Source: Pedobacter kyungheensis (lineage in GTDB: Bacteria; Bacteroidota; Bacteroidia; Sphingobacteriales; Sphingobacteriaceae). Taken from it: a stretch of DNA of 64,000 bases. A model generated the notes under the pieces. It made no database searches. It saw only the letters and a list, made by a program, of their open reading frames with translations, and was not told where the DNA came from. Below, in pieces: positions 9,187 through 17,405 of this stretch (position 1 is its first letter; each line of letters opens with the position of its first letter). Made by a program: the position numbers and the translations under genes. The stretch lies in NCBI RefSeq assembly GCF_000812965.1, contig NZ_JSYN01000003.1:148149-212148 (forward strand), read 5' to 3'.

Positions 9187-9633
9187 TCATTTTGGAAAAG
9201 CACGTCCCCATAAAAAAGGCCATAGGGAAACCAGCATAAAAAACAGGTTAAAAAACAGATGCTGTCTCCATCCGAGCTTTGATATCAGCCCACCACAGGT
9301 GCATGGGAGCCTGAGTCCGGAAAAGAGCATTAACGAAATATAGACCGTAAATGACAGCAGCAGAAAAAATGACAACCAGTGCGCAGTCTTCCTGAAACGT
9401 TCGGTAAATAGTAGGCAGACCAGGCTTAGCTCAACAAGCGGTACTACGAACCCGATCAGCGGAGCAAGGTCCTTAATCAGGGGAACCGGGGCCAGCTCCA
9501 TCTGCGCTACGAACCGGTGATAGTCTGCAAGCTTTGAAAAACCTGCGTAAGCCCAAAGGACTAACAGCATTACAACTGGGAGTAAGCTGAGCAGTTCAAT
9601 GCTGCTGAATTTGAATTTGTATCCGCTGTACAT
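9187..9633 (-). CDS. MauE/DoxX-family redox-associated membrane protein
   Basis: Inner-membrane protein of 148 aa with four predicted transmembrane helices (about 14-32, 55-77, 86-106, 124-142). The helix 1 motif WAYAGFSKLADY and the CTCGG motif with Cys111 and Cys113 at the end of helix 3 fit the MauE/DoxX redox group, which passes electrons or disulfides across the membrane. I start at the ATG at 9633; a GTG two codons upstream is also open. It is the first gene of a minus-strand pair with the small Cys-containing exported protein and converges on the TlpA-containing operon. A shared disulfide pathway for these genes is inferred from context only. Confidence 0.85.
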   Translation of the reverse strand: MYSGYKFKFSSIELLSLLPVVMLLVLWAYAGFSKLADYHRFVAQMELAPVPLIKDLAPLIGFVVPLVELSLVCLLFTERFRKTAHWLSFFLLLSFTVYISLMLFSGLRLPCTCGGLISKLGWRQHLFFNLFFMLVSLWPFLWGRAFPK

Positions 9634-9762
9634 AAGCACATGCTTTCCCTTTTATAGTTTCAGTCTGGAAAGCCCGGTACCAAGTTCGCAACACATCTGT
9701 TCATAACCGGCAGGTTTTTACCGCGAAACACCGCGGCAAATACCGCCTTTTAACTATTGTAT

Positions 9763-10350
9763 TCAAAGGCCCTTCAAAAACCTGTGGATACCATGGTCCT
9801 TGATCCCCAGGAAAGATGCGATATCCTTTGCCCTTGCAATCAGGAACACCGCTTTATGGTCATGGTAAAATCTGCTGACCATTTCCGCATGCCTTAAATT
9901 GACCAGCTCCGATACATGCACAGCCCTGGCAGCCCCGTTCCGGTAACGGATCTTTTCAGTAATCATGGCAAGCTCTCCAAAATCCCGGATGAGCACAGTC
10001 AGTTCAGCGCGTGAAATCTCCAGCAGTACCGATCCGCCGTAGGCTTCGATATCCACCAGACTGGAAAGCCCGGCAAAAAAACCGGGATGGGCGAATACAA
10101 AATCACCCTCATACCAGAACCAGGAGGTCCGGCCATCTAGGGTATCCGCTGAAAGACTGATCTCCCTGACCAGCCCGGCTGCTACAAACCAGATATGCTT
10201 CTGTACTTCCCCTTCCCTGAGAATATTTTTTGGGTTATTGAAACTCCTGTAGAAGACCAAAGGCTTCAGGGCATCTGCAAATCCACCAGGTAGTGCGCAG
10301 AAACCATCGAGCACTTTTAACAGGTGCCCAAAGTGTTCATCATTGACCAT
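9763..10350 (-). CDS. Crp/Fnr-family transcriptional regulator
   Basis: A 195-aa protein with an N-terminal cyclic-nucleotide-binding-like beta barrel (about residues 25-125: REGEVQKHIWFVAAGLVREI, then FFAGLSSLVDIEAYGGSVLLEI) and a C-terminal helical/HTH region (about 150-195) containing the HTH-like AKDIASFLGIKDHGIHRF. Bacteroidota Crp/Fnr proteins of this length often lack the Arg that binds cAMP phosphate; none is obvious here. The gene ends abruptly with FLKGL*, a few residues earlier than longer family members. Upstream are a terminator-like hairpin and one copy of a 31-nt box, so expression may be controlled in the leader. Confidence 0.85.
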   Translation of the reverse strand: MVNDEHFGHLLKVLDGFCALPGGFADALKPLVFYRSFNNPKNILREGEVQKHIWFVAAGLVREISLSADTLDGRTSWFWYEGDFVFAHPGFFAGLSSLVDIEAYGGSVLLEISRAELTVLIRDFGELAMITEKIRYRNGAARAVHVSELVNLRHAEMVSRFYHDHKAVFLIARAKDIASFLGIKDHGIHRFLKGL

Positions 10351-10377
10351 AACATAATAGACTAAACACCCGGCCAG

Positions 10378-10405
10378 AAAAAAAGGGAGCCAATATGGTT
10401 CCCTT
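10378..10405 (-). terminator. Intrinsic-terminator-like hairpin in the crp leader
   Basis: Read on the minus strand, AAGGGAACCA pairs with TGGCTCCCTT (one G-T pair) around a 3-nt loop and is followed by a run of seven T. It sits 28 bases upstream of the Crp/Fnr start codon and downstream of the 31-nt box, so it would end a transcript of roughly 130 nt unless read through. It is either a leader attenuator or the end of a separate small RNA. Confidence 0.7.
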
Positions 10406-10519
10406 CCTGTATCCGAAGATCCGATTGGATCCGCTTAAAGAACGATGGCCGAAATGATCGGTTAAACATTGATTATTTCGGTATTCAAGGTATGCCCAAA
10501 AGAAGTAAAATTGTAACAA

Positions 10520-10550
10520 TATTATAGGAAAGTCCCTAACCACTATATCA
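10520..10550 (-). promoter_or_regulatory. 31-nt box, copy A (upstream of crp leader)
   Basis: Shares 27 of 31 bases with copy B at 11586-11616. The first 7 (TATTATA) and last 17 (CCCTAACCACTATATCA) positions are identical. On the minus strand it reads TGATATAGTGGTTAGGG followed by TATAATA, like an activator site next to a -10 element. It lies about 170 bases upstream of the crp start and 100 bases upstream of the LytTR gene on the other strand. It could be the binding site of the adjacent LytTR regulator. Confidence 0.65.
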
Positions 10551-10649
10551 CACACTTATAATTAAGGCGATAAAAGTCTCCATTTAGCACAACACCTTGA
10601 TGATTTAAAAGACAATTGCGATATTGCAGGTCAGCCAAGATGACCGCCC

Positions 10650-11378
10650 ATGGAACTTATCAGTATTGCCATCGATGATGAGCCGCACGCGCTTGCAGAA
10701 ATCAGTGAACTCTTATCCATTACTCCCGGGATCACGCTGCGTGCAAAGTTTTCGAATGTAGGTGATGCCCTTACCCATCTTCAGGAGTTTGGACCGGTAG
10801 ATATTGTCTATTGCGACATCAGTATGCCGCTCACCGATGGGATAGAAGGCGCCAGGATGCTAAAAGTATATTGTGACCACCTGGTTTATACCACAGCCCA
10901 CCGCAACTATGCAGAGGAAGCATTCCATGAAGGTGCATCAGGTTACCTGGTCAAACCGCTGAACCTGGAGCGGCTGATCGAAAAGGTGGAACAGCTTAAG
11001 GAAGTGCAGGAAAAAAGCAGGCGGATTGAATATGGCGAAAAGAAGTTTGCCTTTATTACCGGTAATACCAAAAACAGCTTTATCAAGGTATTTTACAGCG
11101 AGATCGTGTATTTCGAAGCCCTGCTCAACCATATCAAGATTATTACCATTAAAAATACAGAGATCACCTATGTGGGCCTTAAGCAGCTGGAAAGGGATCT
11201 GATGCGGCATCCGGACTTTATCCGGATCGGTAAGTCCCACATGATCTCAGTGAACTACCTTAAAAAGGTGGAGGGTAATATGGCGTTTATGACTAATGGG
11301 GAAAGTCTTCCCATTGGTGAAAAATACCGTAATGCCTTCACAGAAATGCTCCGCAAGGGAATGTTAAGCGGACGTTAG
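10650..11378 (+). CDS. LytTR-family response regulator
   Basis: Cytoplasmic response regulator of 242 aa. The receiver domain covers about residues 3-118 with acidic residues Asp9/Asp10, phosphoacceptor Asp56 (IVYCDISMP) and the Lys in GYLVKPLN. The LytTR DNA-binding domain covers about 135-238 (KVFYSEIVYFEALLNHIKII, then HPDFIRIGKSHMISVNYLKK). Its cognate kinase is the LytS-type gene 240 bases downstream; the gap between them encodes a small Thr-rich peptide on the opposite strand, whose stop codon overlaps the stop of this gene. LytTR proteins usually bind direct repeats near the promoters they control, and two matching boxes flank this gene. Confidence 0.95.
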   Translation: MELISIAIDDEPHALAEISELLSITPGITLRAKFSNVGDALTHLQEFGPVDIVYCDISMPLTDGIEGARMLKVYCDHLVYTTAHRNYAEEAFHEGASGYLVKPLNLERLIEKVEQLKEVQEKSRRIEYGEKKFAFITGNTKNSFIKVFYSEIVYFEALLNHIKIITIKNTEITYVGLKQLERDLMRHPDFIRIGKSHMISVNYLKKVEGNMAFMTNGESLPIGEKYRNAFTEMLRKGMLSGR

Positions 11379-11530
11379 GAAATAACCAGGCCACTGGTAT
11401 TGGAAGTTGTGGTGAGCACGGTCGTGGGATCGGTATTGGTGGTGGGATCAGTTATGGAGACGATCCTATGATCCTTTTTTTTAAAGGTAAACACTGTTCT
11501 TTTCTGGAGTTTTTTACGAGAGTTTTTCAT
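11375..11530 (-). CDS. 51-aa Thr-rich peptide, possible RiPP or signal-peptide precursor
   Basis: An intact ATG-started frame of 51 codons between the LytTR and LytS genes on the opposite strand. The first 25 residues are strongly basic (MKNSRKKLQKRTVFTFKKK), like a leader; the C-terminal half is a Thr/Ser-rich core with a repeated motif (TDPTTNTDPTTVLTTTS) and no Cys. This two-part layout resembles Bacteroidota ribosomal-peptide precursors, but no lanthionine synthetase, radical-SAM or ATP-grasp enzyme is in the window, so the resemblance is suggestive only. Its start is 70 bases downstream of box B, the same geometry as box A to the crp leader. The stop overlaps the LytTR stop codon. No signal peptide is present. 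Confidence 0.6.
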   Translation of the reverse strand: MKNSRKKLQKRTVFTFKKKDHRIVSITDPTTNTDPTTVLTTTSNTSGLVIS

Positions 11531-11585
11531 GGTCTATCTGGATTGATTGACCAATTTTACCCAGGGACAGCCCCTTAAACATTTT

Positions 11586-11616
11586 TATTATATGACATGC
11601 CCTAACCACTATATCA
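11586..11616 (-). promoter_or_regulatory. 31-nt box, copy B (upstream of the Thr-rich peptide)
   Basis: Near-identical to copy A at 10520-10550, with the 17-base core CCCTAACCACTATATCA. It lies 56-86 bases upstream of the peptide ATG on the minus strand and directly abuts the ATG of the LytS-type kinase on the plus strand. The minus-strand spacing is that of a promoter with an upstream activator site. Confidence 0.65.
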
Positions 11617-11617
11617 G

Positions 11618-12625
11618 ATGGAAAAATTTAGCAAAAACGAATTGAGGACACACCTGATCTGCTGGTCGGTCTACATTTTTGTGGAAGTTGTCCTGGCAGG
11701 GATCATCGCCGGCAGGTTCAGCAGTTTTTTCCTGTATGTGCTATTTTATGCGGTCAATATCGGACTGTTTTATTGCCACGCGCTGTGGGTAATGCCCCTG
11801 TTGAATAGGCGGACAAAAACGCGTGTACCATTTTTTTTATTGGCCGTCATATCCGAGTGCATGCTTTATCTTTCGGCCGCGACCCTGATCAATCTCCTGC
11901 TGGAAAGTTTTGGCCTGCGGGGATCGCATTTGGTGATCAACCTCCAATACCTCGGCATCACCTTTTGGCGCTCAAGTTTTTTCATCATGTATGCAACCGG
12001 TTATTTTTACCTTCGGGGATACCTGGAAAGAAAGGACCTTGAAACACAGCTGATCATGGCCGAAAAGGATTTCCTGAGGGCCCAGATCAATCCCCACCTG
12101 CTTTTCAATACCCTGAATTTTATCCGGCACGCCACAAAGCACAATACCGCCCATGCATCCCTTGCCATATCTTCGCTGAGCGATTTAATGGAATATGCAC
12201 TGGAGGACAGCAAAAATGGGTTCGTGCCCCTGCGGAGGGAAACCGAGCAGGTGGAAAATCTTATTGGCCTGCACCAACTGCGTTTCGGCCATCTGCTGAA
12301 GCTGGAATATACAAACAATAATGGTAACCCGGAAGCATTGATCCTGCCCATAATACTTTTGACCCTGGTGGAGAATGTGTTCAAACATGGTATCCTCAAT
12401 GATCCTGATAACATTGCACAGATCAATGTCAGCAGTTCGGCAACTGGAATTTCTTTCAGTACGACTAACCTGATCGGACCGACCGGCAAAACCAACGCAA
12501 GAGAGACAGGCCTTCAAAATATCAGTGCCAGGCTCGAACATGCCTATCCTGCAGGGAGGTATAACTTTACCTATGGCACAAACGGAAAACAATTTGAGAC
12601 CAGGCTGACCATCAACCTTGCTTGA
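11618..12625 (+). CDS. LytS/YehU-type sensor histidine kinase
   Basis: Integral-membrane kinase of 335 aa of the His_kinase (PF06580) class. Four hydrophobic segments occupy about residues 13-135, with no periplasmic sensor domain, so the signal is probably sensed in or near the membrane. The phosphoacceptor motif is RAQINPHLLFNTLN with His160; the ATPase part has PIILLTLVENVFKHG (N box) and a C-terminal GLQNISARLEHAYP. The usual glycine-rich DxGxG box is poorly kept (the frame reads SFSTTNLIGPTGK), as is often seen in this class. It pairs with the LytTR regulator upstream. Its stop overlaps a downstream TTG-started frame. Confidence 0.93.
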   Translation: MEKFSKNELRTHLICWSVYIFVEVVLAGIIAGRFSSFFLYVLFYAVNIGLFYCHALWVMPLLNRRTKTRVPFFLLAVISECMLYLSAATLINLLLESFGLRGSHLVINLQYLGITFWRSSFFIMYATGYFYLRGYLERKDLETQLIMAEKDFLRAQINPHLLFNTLNFIRHATKHNTAHASLAISSLSDLMEYALEDSKNGFVPLRRETEQVENLIGLHQLRFGHLLKLEYTNNNGNPEALILPIILLTLVENVFKHGILNDPDNIAQINVSSSATGISFSTTNLIGPTGKTNARETGLQNISARLEHAYPAGRYNFTYGTNGKQFETRLTINLA

Positions 12626-12699
12626 ACATCCAAGTAGGGAATTTTATCTCCGGTGAACAACTGTTAGGTATTGATCCGCATAATGCTTATTTTCACAAT

Positions 12700-13005
12700 A
12701 TGGAAAACAAAGAATCTAGCGCGTATGTCAAGGCGAGGGCTGTCCTACTCGGCGGGTATTTTAAAACGAGGGGCTGGAATGTGGCGGAAGGGAAAAACAA
12801 TACCATCTTGTTTTATATCCCTTCAACGCAGCAGTGCAACTACTCACAGCAGGACCTCGCAGACATAATCGCGGAATCTGATTTCCACGTACCTGAAACC
12901 GGATTAAAAATGAGCTATGTCACCTATATGTTCTTCCATCATGGCCGCCTGTATACACAACTGGAGGTCTTGCCCACCCATGAGTATGACATCTACACTG
13001 TATAG
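12700..13005 (+). CDS. Hypothetical protein following the LytS kinase
   Basis: I do not recognise this protein. From the ATG at 12700 it is 101 aa, soluble, without signal peptide or membrane segment. The reading frame is open back to a TTG at 12622 that overlaps the kinase stop, which would give 127 aa and translational coupling; I prefer the ATG because TTG starts are rare here. It contains KARAVLLGGYFKTRGWNV and an aromatic-rich end (HHGRLYTQLEVLPTHEYDIY), consistent with a small alpha/beta fold. It lies in the same direction as the kinase and could be part of the same operon. Confidence 0.6.
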   Translation: MENKESSAYVKARAVLLGGYFKTRGWNVAEGKNNTILFYIPSTQQCNYSQQDLADIIAESDFHVPETGLKMSYVTYMFFHHGRLYTQLEVLPTHEYDIYTV

Positions 13006-13136
13006 AACAGGCTGAAAGGCAAAGGATAGATAAATAGATCCTCGCGACTGCCCGGGCAGCGGTACCATCATTACCATGGCCGGGTTAAAATCAGCCAACT
13101 ACTTTCGTTATATTTGACAAGCAAAACCACCCTAGC

Positions 13137-15202
13137 TTAAATATTCACTACCTGCTCCTGATCATCTCCTCCGTCTTCGGATTTATCCTTCTGGCTGTCA
13201 TCGCTACTAACTGAACCTATCTCCTTTCCCCCAGAACCTCCGCTTCCTGCCTTTGCCAATATCTTCCCACACTCCTCCCTGATCAACCCCTCAACCTCCG
13301 CTTTGATCAACAGGTAATTCTCTGCAATCTCCTCCTGCCGCACTTCTCTTGGCCTTGGAATCTGCTTATAGCTCCCTTCCTCTTCAGCAATCGCCTGATG
13401 ATCATTCTGTATCCCACAATGGAACATCTTTAATTTAATCTTCTCCTCCGGATTATCAGCTACTATGCCCACAAACTCTCCTGAAGATAAAGAAGCAATC
13501 TTCGAAGCCGGTACCGCATAATCCATCTGTGTGGACCGTGAAATGGAGATATCAGAACTGTTGACGCTCTTACTCTCTTTATCCTGCACAATCTTTCCAA
13601 AATTCTCAGAGAGCTTCTTTGCCGTATCCCCGCTTACCTGCCCACTGATGATATTGCCCACAATATTGGTGATCACATCCGCCTGCTCCTGCCCGTAATC
13701 TTTTCGGAGCTGTGAAAAATCCTGCAAGCCTAGTGTCGTTGCGCATTTATATCCCCTAGCCACCGCTATGTGGCTGTCCATCCCCCCTACAAAAATTGAA
13801 GAATACTCATCAAAAACAATACTACTTTTCAGCATCCCCTTTTTATTCACCAGTTTCAGCATCCTGTTTACGTATAGCGAAAGTACCGCCCCATAGGTCT
13901 GCACCTTCTGCGGGTTATTGCCCATACAGACAATCTTTGGTTCCAGCGGGTTATTGATATCCAGCGTAAAATCATTACCGCTCAAAACATAATAAAGTTG
14001 TGGAGAAGATAACCTGGCCAAACCAATCTTCGCCGATGCGATCTGCCCCTCCAATTGTGGCATAGCCTTTCTTTGCAGAGCAGAAATAAATGGATTGATC
14101 AATACCCTGATTTCCGGTTCTTCATGCAAAACCGCAAATAACTTATCATAGTCCGCCTGGATCAGTTCAATCGCATGCGGCAGCGTACAATAGCGTCCGT
14201 TTTTGTATTTCCTTAAAAACCAGATCACCGCCGTCACAAAATTGATTGCACTCTCCACAAAAAAATCACCCTGTTTTTTGATCCAGTCCCGGTTCAGCCC
14301 CAGCATGATCGTACGGCTGGCCTCCGTCGCATCGGTAATATCTTCCATACTCTGCGGATCTAAAGGATTGCACCTATGGAAAATCCGGTCAAAATCGATT
14401 ACCCAAAAGCTTGGTTTTACCGTATAATTATCCCGGTATTTTAGCAGCGCATTATAGGCAATGATCGAAAGATCATCAAATTTAAAATCGTATAAAAACA
14501 TTGAAAAACCTTTACGGATATGCTGGGTGATCACATGGCGGATCACAAAATAACTCTTACCCGGCTTTTCCCAGATCCGGGGGTACCCGTAACGAGCAGC
14601 CCCCGGAAAGGATTGATGATATTGATGTAAGAGTTCCTGATTTTTCCTTTCAGACTATATTTTGCAGGCAGGTTGATAGAATATTCATTTTCCAAAAGCC
14701 TTTCCTCTTGCGGAAAAGTTTCGTTCTCGCTATTAAATACATCGGTATTAATCGATGCTTTGATCAATCTGGACAGCATTGCACCACCGGAAAGCATCAA
14801 CAAATAACCCGTAGTGGTAACCATGATATAAAGCCCGGCGGTCAGCCGGGCCTCAAATCCCAACAAAAAAACAATACCCGCTATAAAATAAAACACCAGT
14901 CCTGTAACCATATACATGACTATATTCTTTTTCCTGATCTTTTCATCTTTCCTCCCCTTTACTCCCAATAACGAAACCGCTAAACATAATAAAGTCGCTA
15001 ACTTTGGCACCAAAAATCCATCAAAAAGCCCAGTCCTTGAAATATTCAAAACCAACCGATCGGTAATCCCTGCCGTAAAGCCCCAGATCTTAAAAGCCAG
15101 GTAACAGCTCATATAAAAATGGATGCTTAAAATAAACAGGCTGATGAGCCTGGTAAAATCGGTGATCTTACGCAAGCCCCCGATATCTTCTCCTGTATTC
15201 AT
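13137..15202 (-). pseudogene. Frameshifted MobC/TraG-type conjugative coupling protein
   Basis: VirD4/TraG-like coupling ATPase that would bring the relaxase-DNA complex to a conjugation channel. The N-terminal part (14543-15202, 219 codons) has four membrane segments and reaches the Walker A motif GTPGSGKS (residues 206-213), then runs out of frame to a stop. The C-terminal part (to 13137) resumes as PGKSYFVIRHV in another frame and includes SSIVFDEYSSIFVG (Walker B region), GLQDFSQLRKDYGQ and the TraM-recognition-like end, with a Ser/Asp/Gly-rich tail. Removing 11 bases at about 14560-14570 restores one frame of about 685 codons through the P-loop. The only start of the 3' frame is a GTG after the P-loop, so neither half can be a working ATPase. 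It lies downstream of the relaxase gene in a mob operon. Confidence 0.85.
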
Positions 15203-15211
15203 ATAGACCTG

Positions 15212-16135
15212 CTAAAATTTAAGTTCCTGATGCTGCCCTTTTCTTTTTTTCCGTTTTTTGTTCCGCGAGGCGAGAGCGGGAGGATCAAAATCAGGCCGGG
15301 CCAATAGCAGATCCATCAAGGTATCTACCGGTTTGGCCAATAGCTGTGGCAAAACGTTCAAGTTCTGTTCCTGAATTGAAACAACCTGAATTTGCTCATG
15401 CCTATTCAGATGCCCAGCCATACTTAGCCGCTCTTCCAGGTTTCCGTTTTTTTGGGCATTGGCATATCGAAAACTTTCGGCCAATGACCTTTCAAAAGCA
15501 AACATTTCATCAAATACCTTTTCCCCAGAAGTTTTAAAAGCTACCCGGTCAAACTGCCCGATCTTTCTCGAATGCTGCTCATTGTTACCCCTGGAATTGT
15601 TCATCGGACTGAGCTTGATCTTATTAGTAATATCCTTACGGCTCACAATCACCTGGATATGCATCTGCTCACCCGGCTTGACCTCACCTCTTTTCACAGT
15701 TCCGTTTTTTACCTCTTTATCCTTTGCAGAATAATACCGGTGGTTTTCCAGCTTCCCGAACCACAATAAATCTTCATTGCTGTTAATACCTGTACGGTGA
15801 AAATTACGGGCGTATTCATCCATAATTTTAACGGCAAAAGCCTTTAATTGCTCCTTCAACTCTTTACCTTCCAACATTTTTAAATGCGTAATCTCCTTTT
15901 GGCTGGGTGAGATATTGACCAGGAAAAACTTGGCATCAGTCTGGGATAGCTTTGCGATATTCCCATCGATCAGGGTTTTAACCCGGTAAGATTCAATATA
16001 ATTATCTCTCCCATTAAACCAATGCTCTGTCTTCTGCTCCGCAAACAATCGATTCTCCTTATCCAGGTAATGCACTAACTGTGCACTACTGCCCTTATTG
16101 TTACCCGTTTCGCTTGCCGAGATATTGATAAACAT
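15212..16135 (-). CDS. Relaxase-like mobilization protein (MobB, DUF5712 type)
   Basis: A 307-aa protein expected to nick the transfer origin. Its N-terminus MFINISASETGNNKGSSAQL, the block LVHYLDKENRLF and the central QMHIQVIVSRKD followed by NKIKLSPMNN are typical of Bacteroidota mobilization proteins I know as MobB or DUF5712; only part of the His-x-His relaxase signature is evident. The C-terminus is very basic (RNKKRKKRKGQH), as expected for a DNA-binding protein. It starts three bases after the BfmA-like stop and is followed after nine bases by the broken coupling protein gene, in the usual mobA-mobB-mobC order. Confidence 0.8.
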   Translation of the reverse strand: MFINISASETGNNKGSSAQLVHYLDKENRLFAEQKTEHWFNGRDNYIESYRVKTLIDGNIAKLSQTDAKFFLVNISPSQKEITHLKMLEGKELKEQLKAFAVKIMDEYARNFHRTGINSNEDLLWFGKLENHRYYSAKDKEVKNGTVKRGEVKPGEQMHIQVIVSRKDITNKIKLSPMNNSRGNNEQHSRKIGQFDRVAFKTSGEKVFDEMFAFERSLAESFRYANAQKNGNLEERLSMAGHLNRHEQIQVVSIQEQNLNVLPQLLAKPVDTLMDLLLARPDFDPPALASRNKKRKKRKGQHQELKF

Positions 16136-16138
16136 AAT

Positions 16139-16720
16139 CTATAAATTTTCAACCTGCTTACGTGCGGATTCTGCCAGTTCTTCTTTTTCCCTGGTTTTAA
16201 AGCTGCCCAGTTCTTCGCGCGATTTAATGTAACCGTTTAATATCTGCAGCATTTTAACCTTTAGCTTTTCCCGTGATTCCATTTTCTGCGCAATGAGTTT
16301 GATCAGCCTATCATTATCCTGAGCTGTTTTTATGAAATCTTCCTGGTTTTTCAGCATTGTTTTATTTGCTCCCAGCACCTGTTCATTGAAAAACTTCACG
16401 ATATCCCGCTGGTTGTTGATCATTTTCTCCACCCCTTGCTTGATCGGAATCAGCAGCAGGTCTTCCTGCGAACGGATAAAAGCCATATAGCTCTTATGCC
16501 CCTTGGCCAGCGAAATTTTTAACAGCTCATCATTCAAATCCGTCGGATCCTTTTTGTTCCGGTAAAAGTAATCCACCATCTGCGCGAATACGAGCCGCTT
16601 TGATCTGCCCAGTGCCAAACTGATTTTTGAGAGTTTTTCAGCAGTAACTTTACCATATTTTATCGCATTCAGATTTTCCATATCATCCATAATCACAATG
16701 AGCTTATTAGCGGCAGCCAT
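16139..16720 (-). CDS. BfmA/BtgA-family mobilization accessory protein
   Basis: A 193-aa protein expected to bind the transfer origin and help the relaxase. It contains a ribbon-helix-helix-like region at about 25-55 (GKVTAEKLSKISLALGRSKR, then FAQMVDYFYRN) and a long C-terminal coiled coil with many Lys, Glu and Gln. These are features of the BfmA/BtgA group found in Bacteroidota mobilizable elements. The start used is the ATG at 16720; a second ATG ten codons inside is possible. It is the first gene of the mob operon. Confidence 0.8.
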   Translation of the reverse strand: MAAANKLIVIMDDMENLNAIKYGKVTAEKLSKISLALGRSKRLVFAQMVDYFYRNKKDPTDLNDELLKISLAKGHKSYMAFIRSQEDLLLIPIKQGVEKMINNQRDIVKFFNEQVLGANKTMLKNQEDFIKTAQDNDRLIKLIAQKMESREKLKVKMLQILNGYIKSREELGSFKTREKEELAESARKQVENL

Positions 16721-17045
16721 ACGACTCGCCTGTCGACCCCGCCAAAGGCAAAGCCAATAAAAAATAATTCATTACAAAGGAACAACTGACTAAAAGTGAA
16801 AACACTACAAGAATAAAATAACTGATAGCCCTACCCTGCCCACAAAGCAGATTCCCCCATCGATACCCATTATCCATACTAAACATTGCTACAACACACC
16901 AAAGAATTCCCGGAGAATTCCAAACATGCCCCAAAAGCTCGCTTTCGGGGCGTAAAGTAGGGCCTGCCCAACTTCCGCTTGCTACTTTTCCTAAAAGGGA
17001 AAAGGACTATGGCGAAGAACTGAGCCGGCGGTTAAACCGGAAAAG
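16721..17045. other. Non-coding stretch upstream of mob genes, candidate oriT
   Basis: No credible gene. It contains a hairpin at 16928-16951 (GCCCCAAAAGC pairing with GCTTTCGGGGC, one mismatch, 2-nt loop) and a smaller palindrome GAATTCCCGGAGAATTC just to its left. In Bacteroidota mobilizable elements the nic site normally lies close to the mobA start with such inverted repeats, so this is the best transfer-origin candidate. No nic site can be named from sequence alone. Confidence 0.45.
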
Positions 17046-17405
17046 TTAGGGGCATTTTTGTTTGCTACATTTAACCGTCATATCCTTCAACACAGGCTTA
17101 CCTATTTCATTAGCCTCCACCGCCAGTTCCACAATTGCGCCAAAAGGTAAATAACGGACTTCTGTCTGACCTGCCATGTAACGGTGCTGATCAGCGGCCT
17201 TGCGATATACCGAAAGAGATATCTTTCCCTGTAAATCCATTAGGGTAAAAAAACAGTTGATCGCGAGCCCACTTTTTGACCATAACATAAAGTCGAGTTT
17301 TGCACTGTAACTACCAAGTGGGACTTTATCCTTAGTATATGGATAATTTTTAGGCACTAACTCCATTTCCAAATCAGGAGTCAATTCAAGTACAGTTGTT
17401 TCCAT
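17046..17405 (-). CDS. Hypothetical protein of the island
   Basis: I do not recognise this 119-aa protein. It starts at the ATG at 17405 (a TTG three codons upstream is open). It has no signal peptide or membrane segment, alternating hydrophobic pattern suggesting beta strands (VPLGSYSAKLDFMLWSKSGL, GKISLSVYRKA), and ends in a CSKQKCP tail with two Cys. It lies upstream of the candidate transfer origin, in the same direction as the mob genes but 325 bases away from them. Confidence 0.65.
   Translation of the reverse strand: METTVLELTPDLEMELVPKNYPYTKDKVPLGSYSAKLDFMLWSKSGLAINCFFTLMDLQGKISLSVYRKAADQHRYMAGQTEVRYLPFGAIVELAVEANEIGKPVLKDMTVKCSKQKCP

Noticed and set aside
10340..10555. 71-codon minus-strand frame before crp
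   Set aside because: It runs through a terminator hairpin and box A, overlaps the crp start and lacks any protein-like feature.
13137..14546. Independent 469-codon gene starting at GTG
   Set aside because: It begins in the middle of the P-loop region and continues the protein encoded upstream in another frame, so it is the 3' part of a frameshifted gene.
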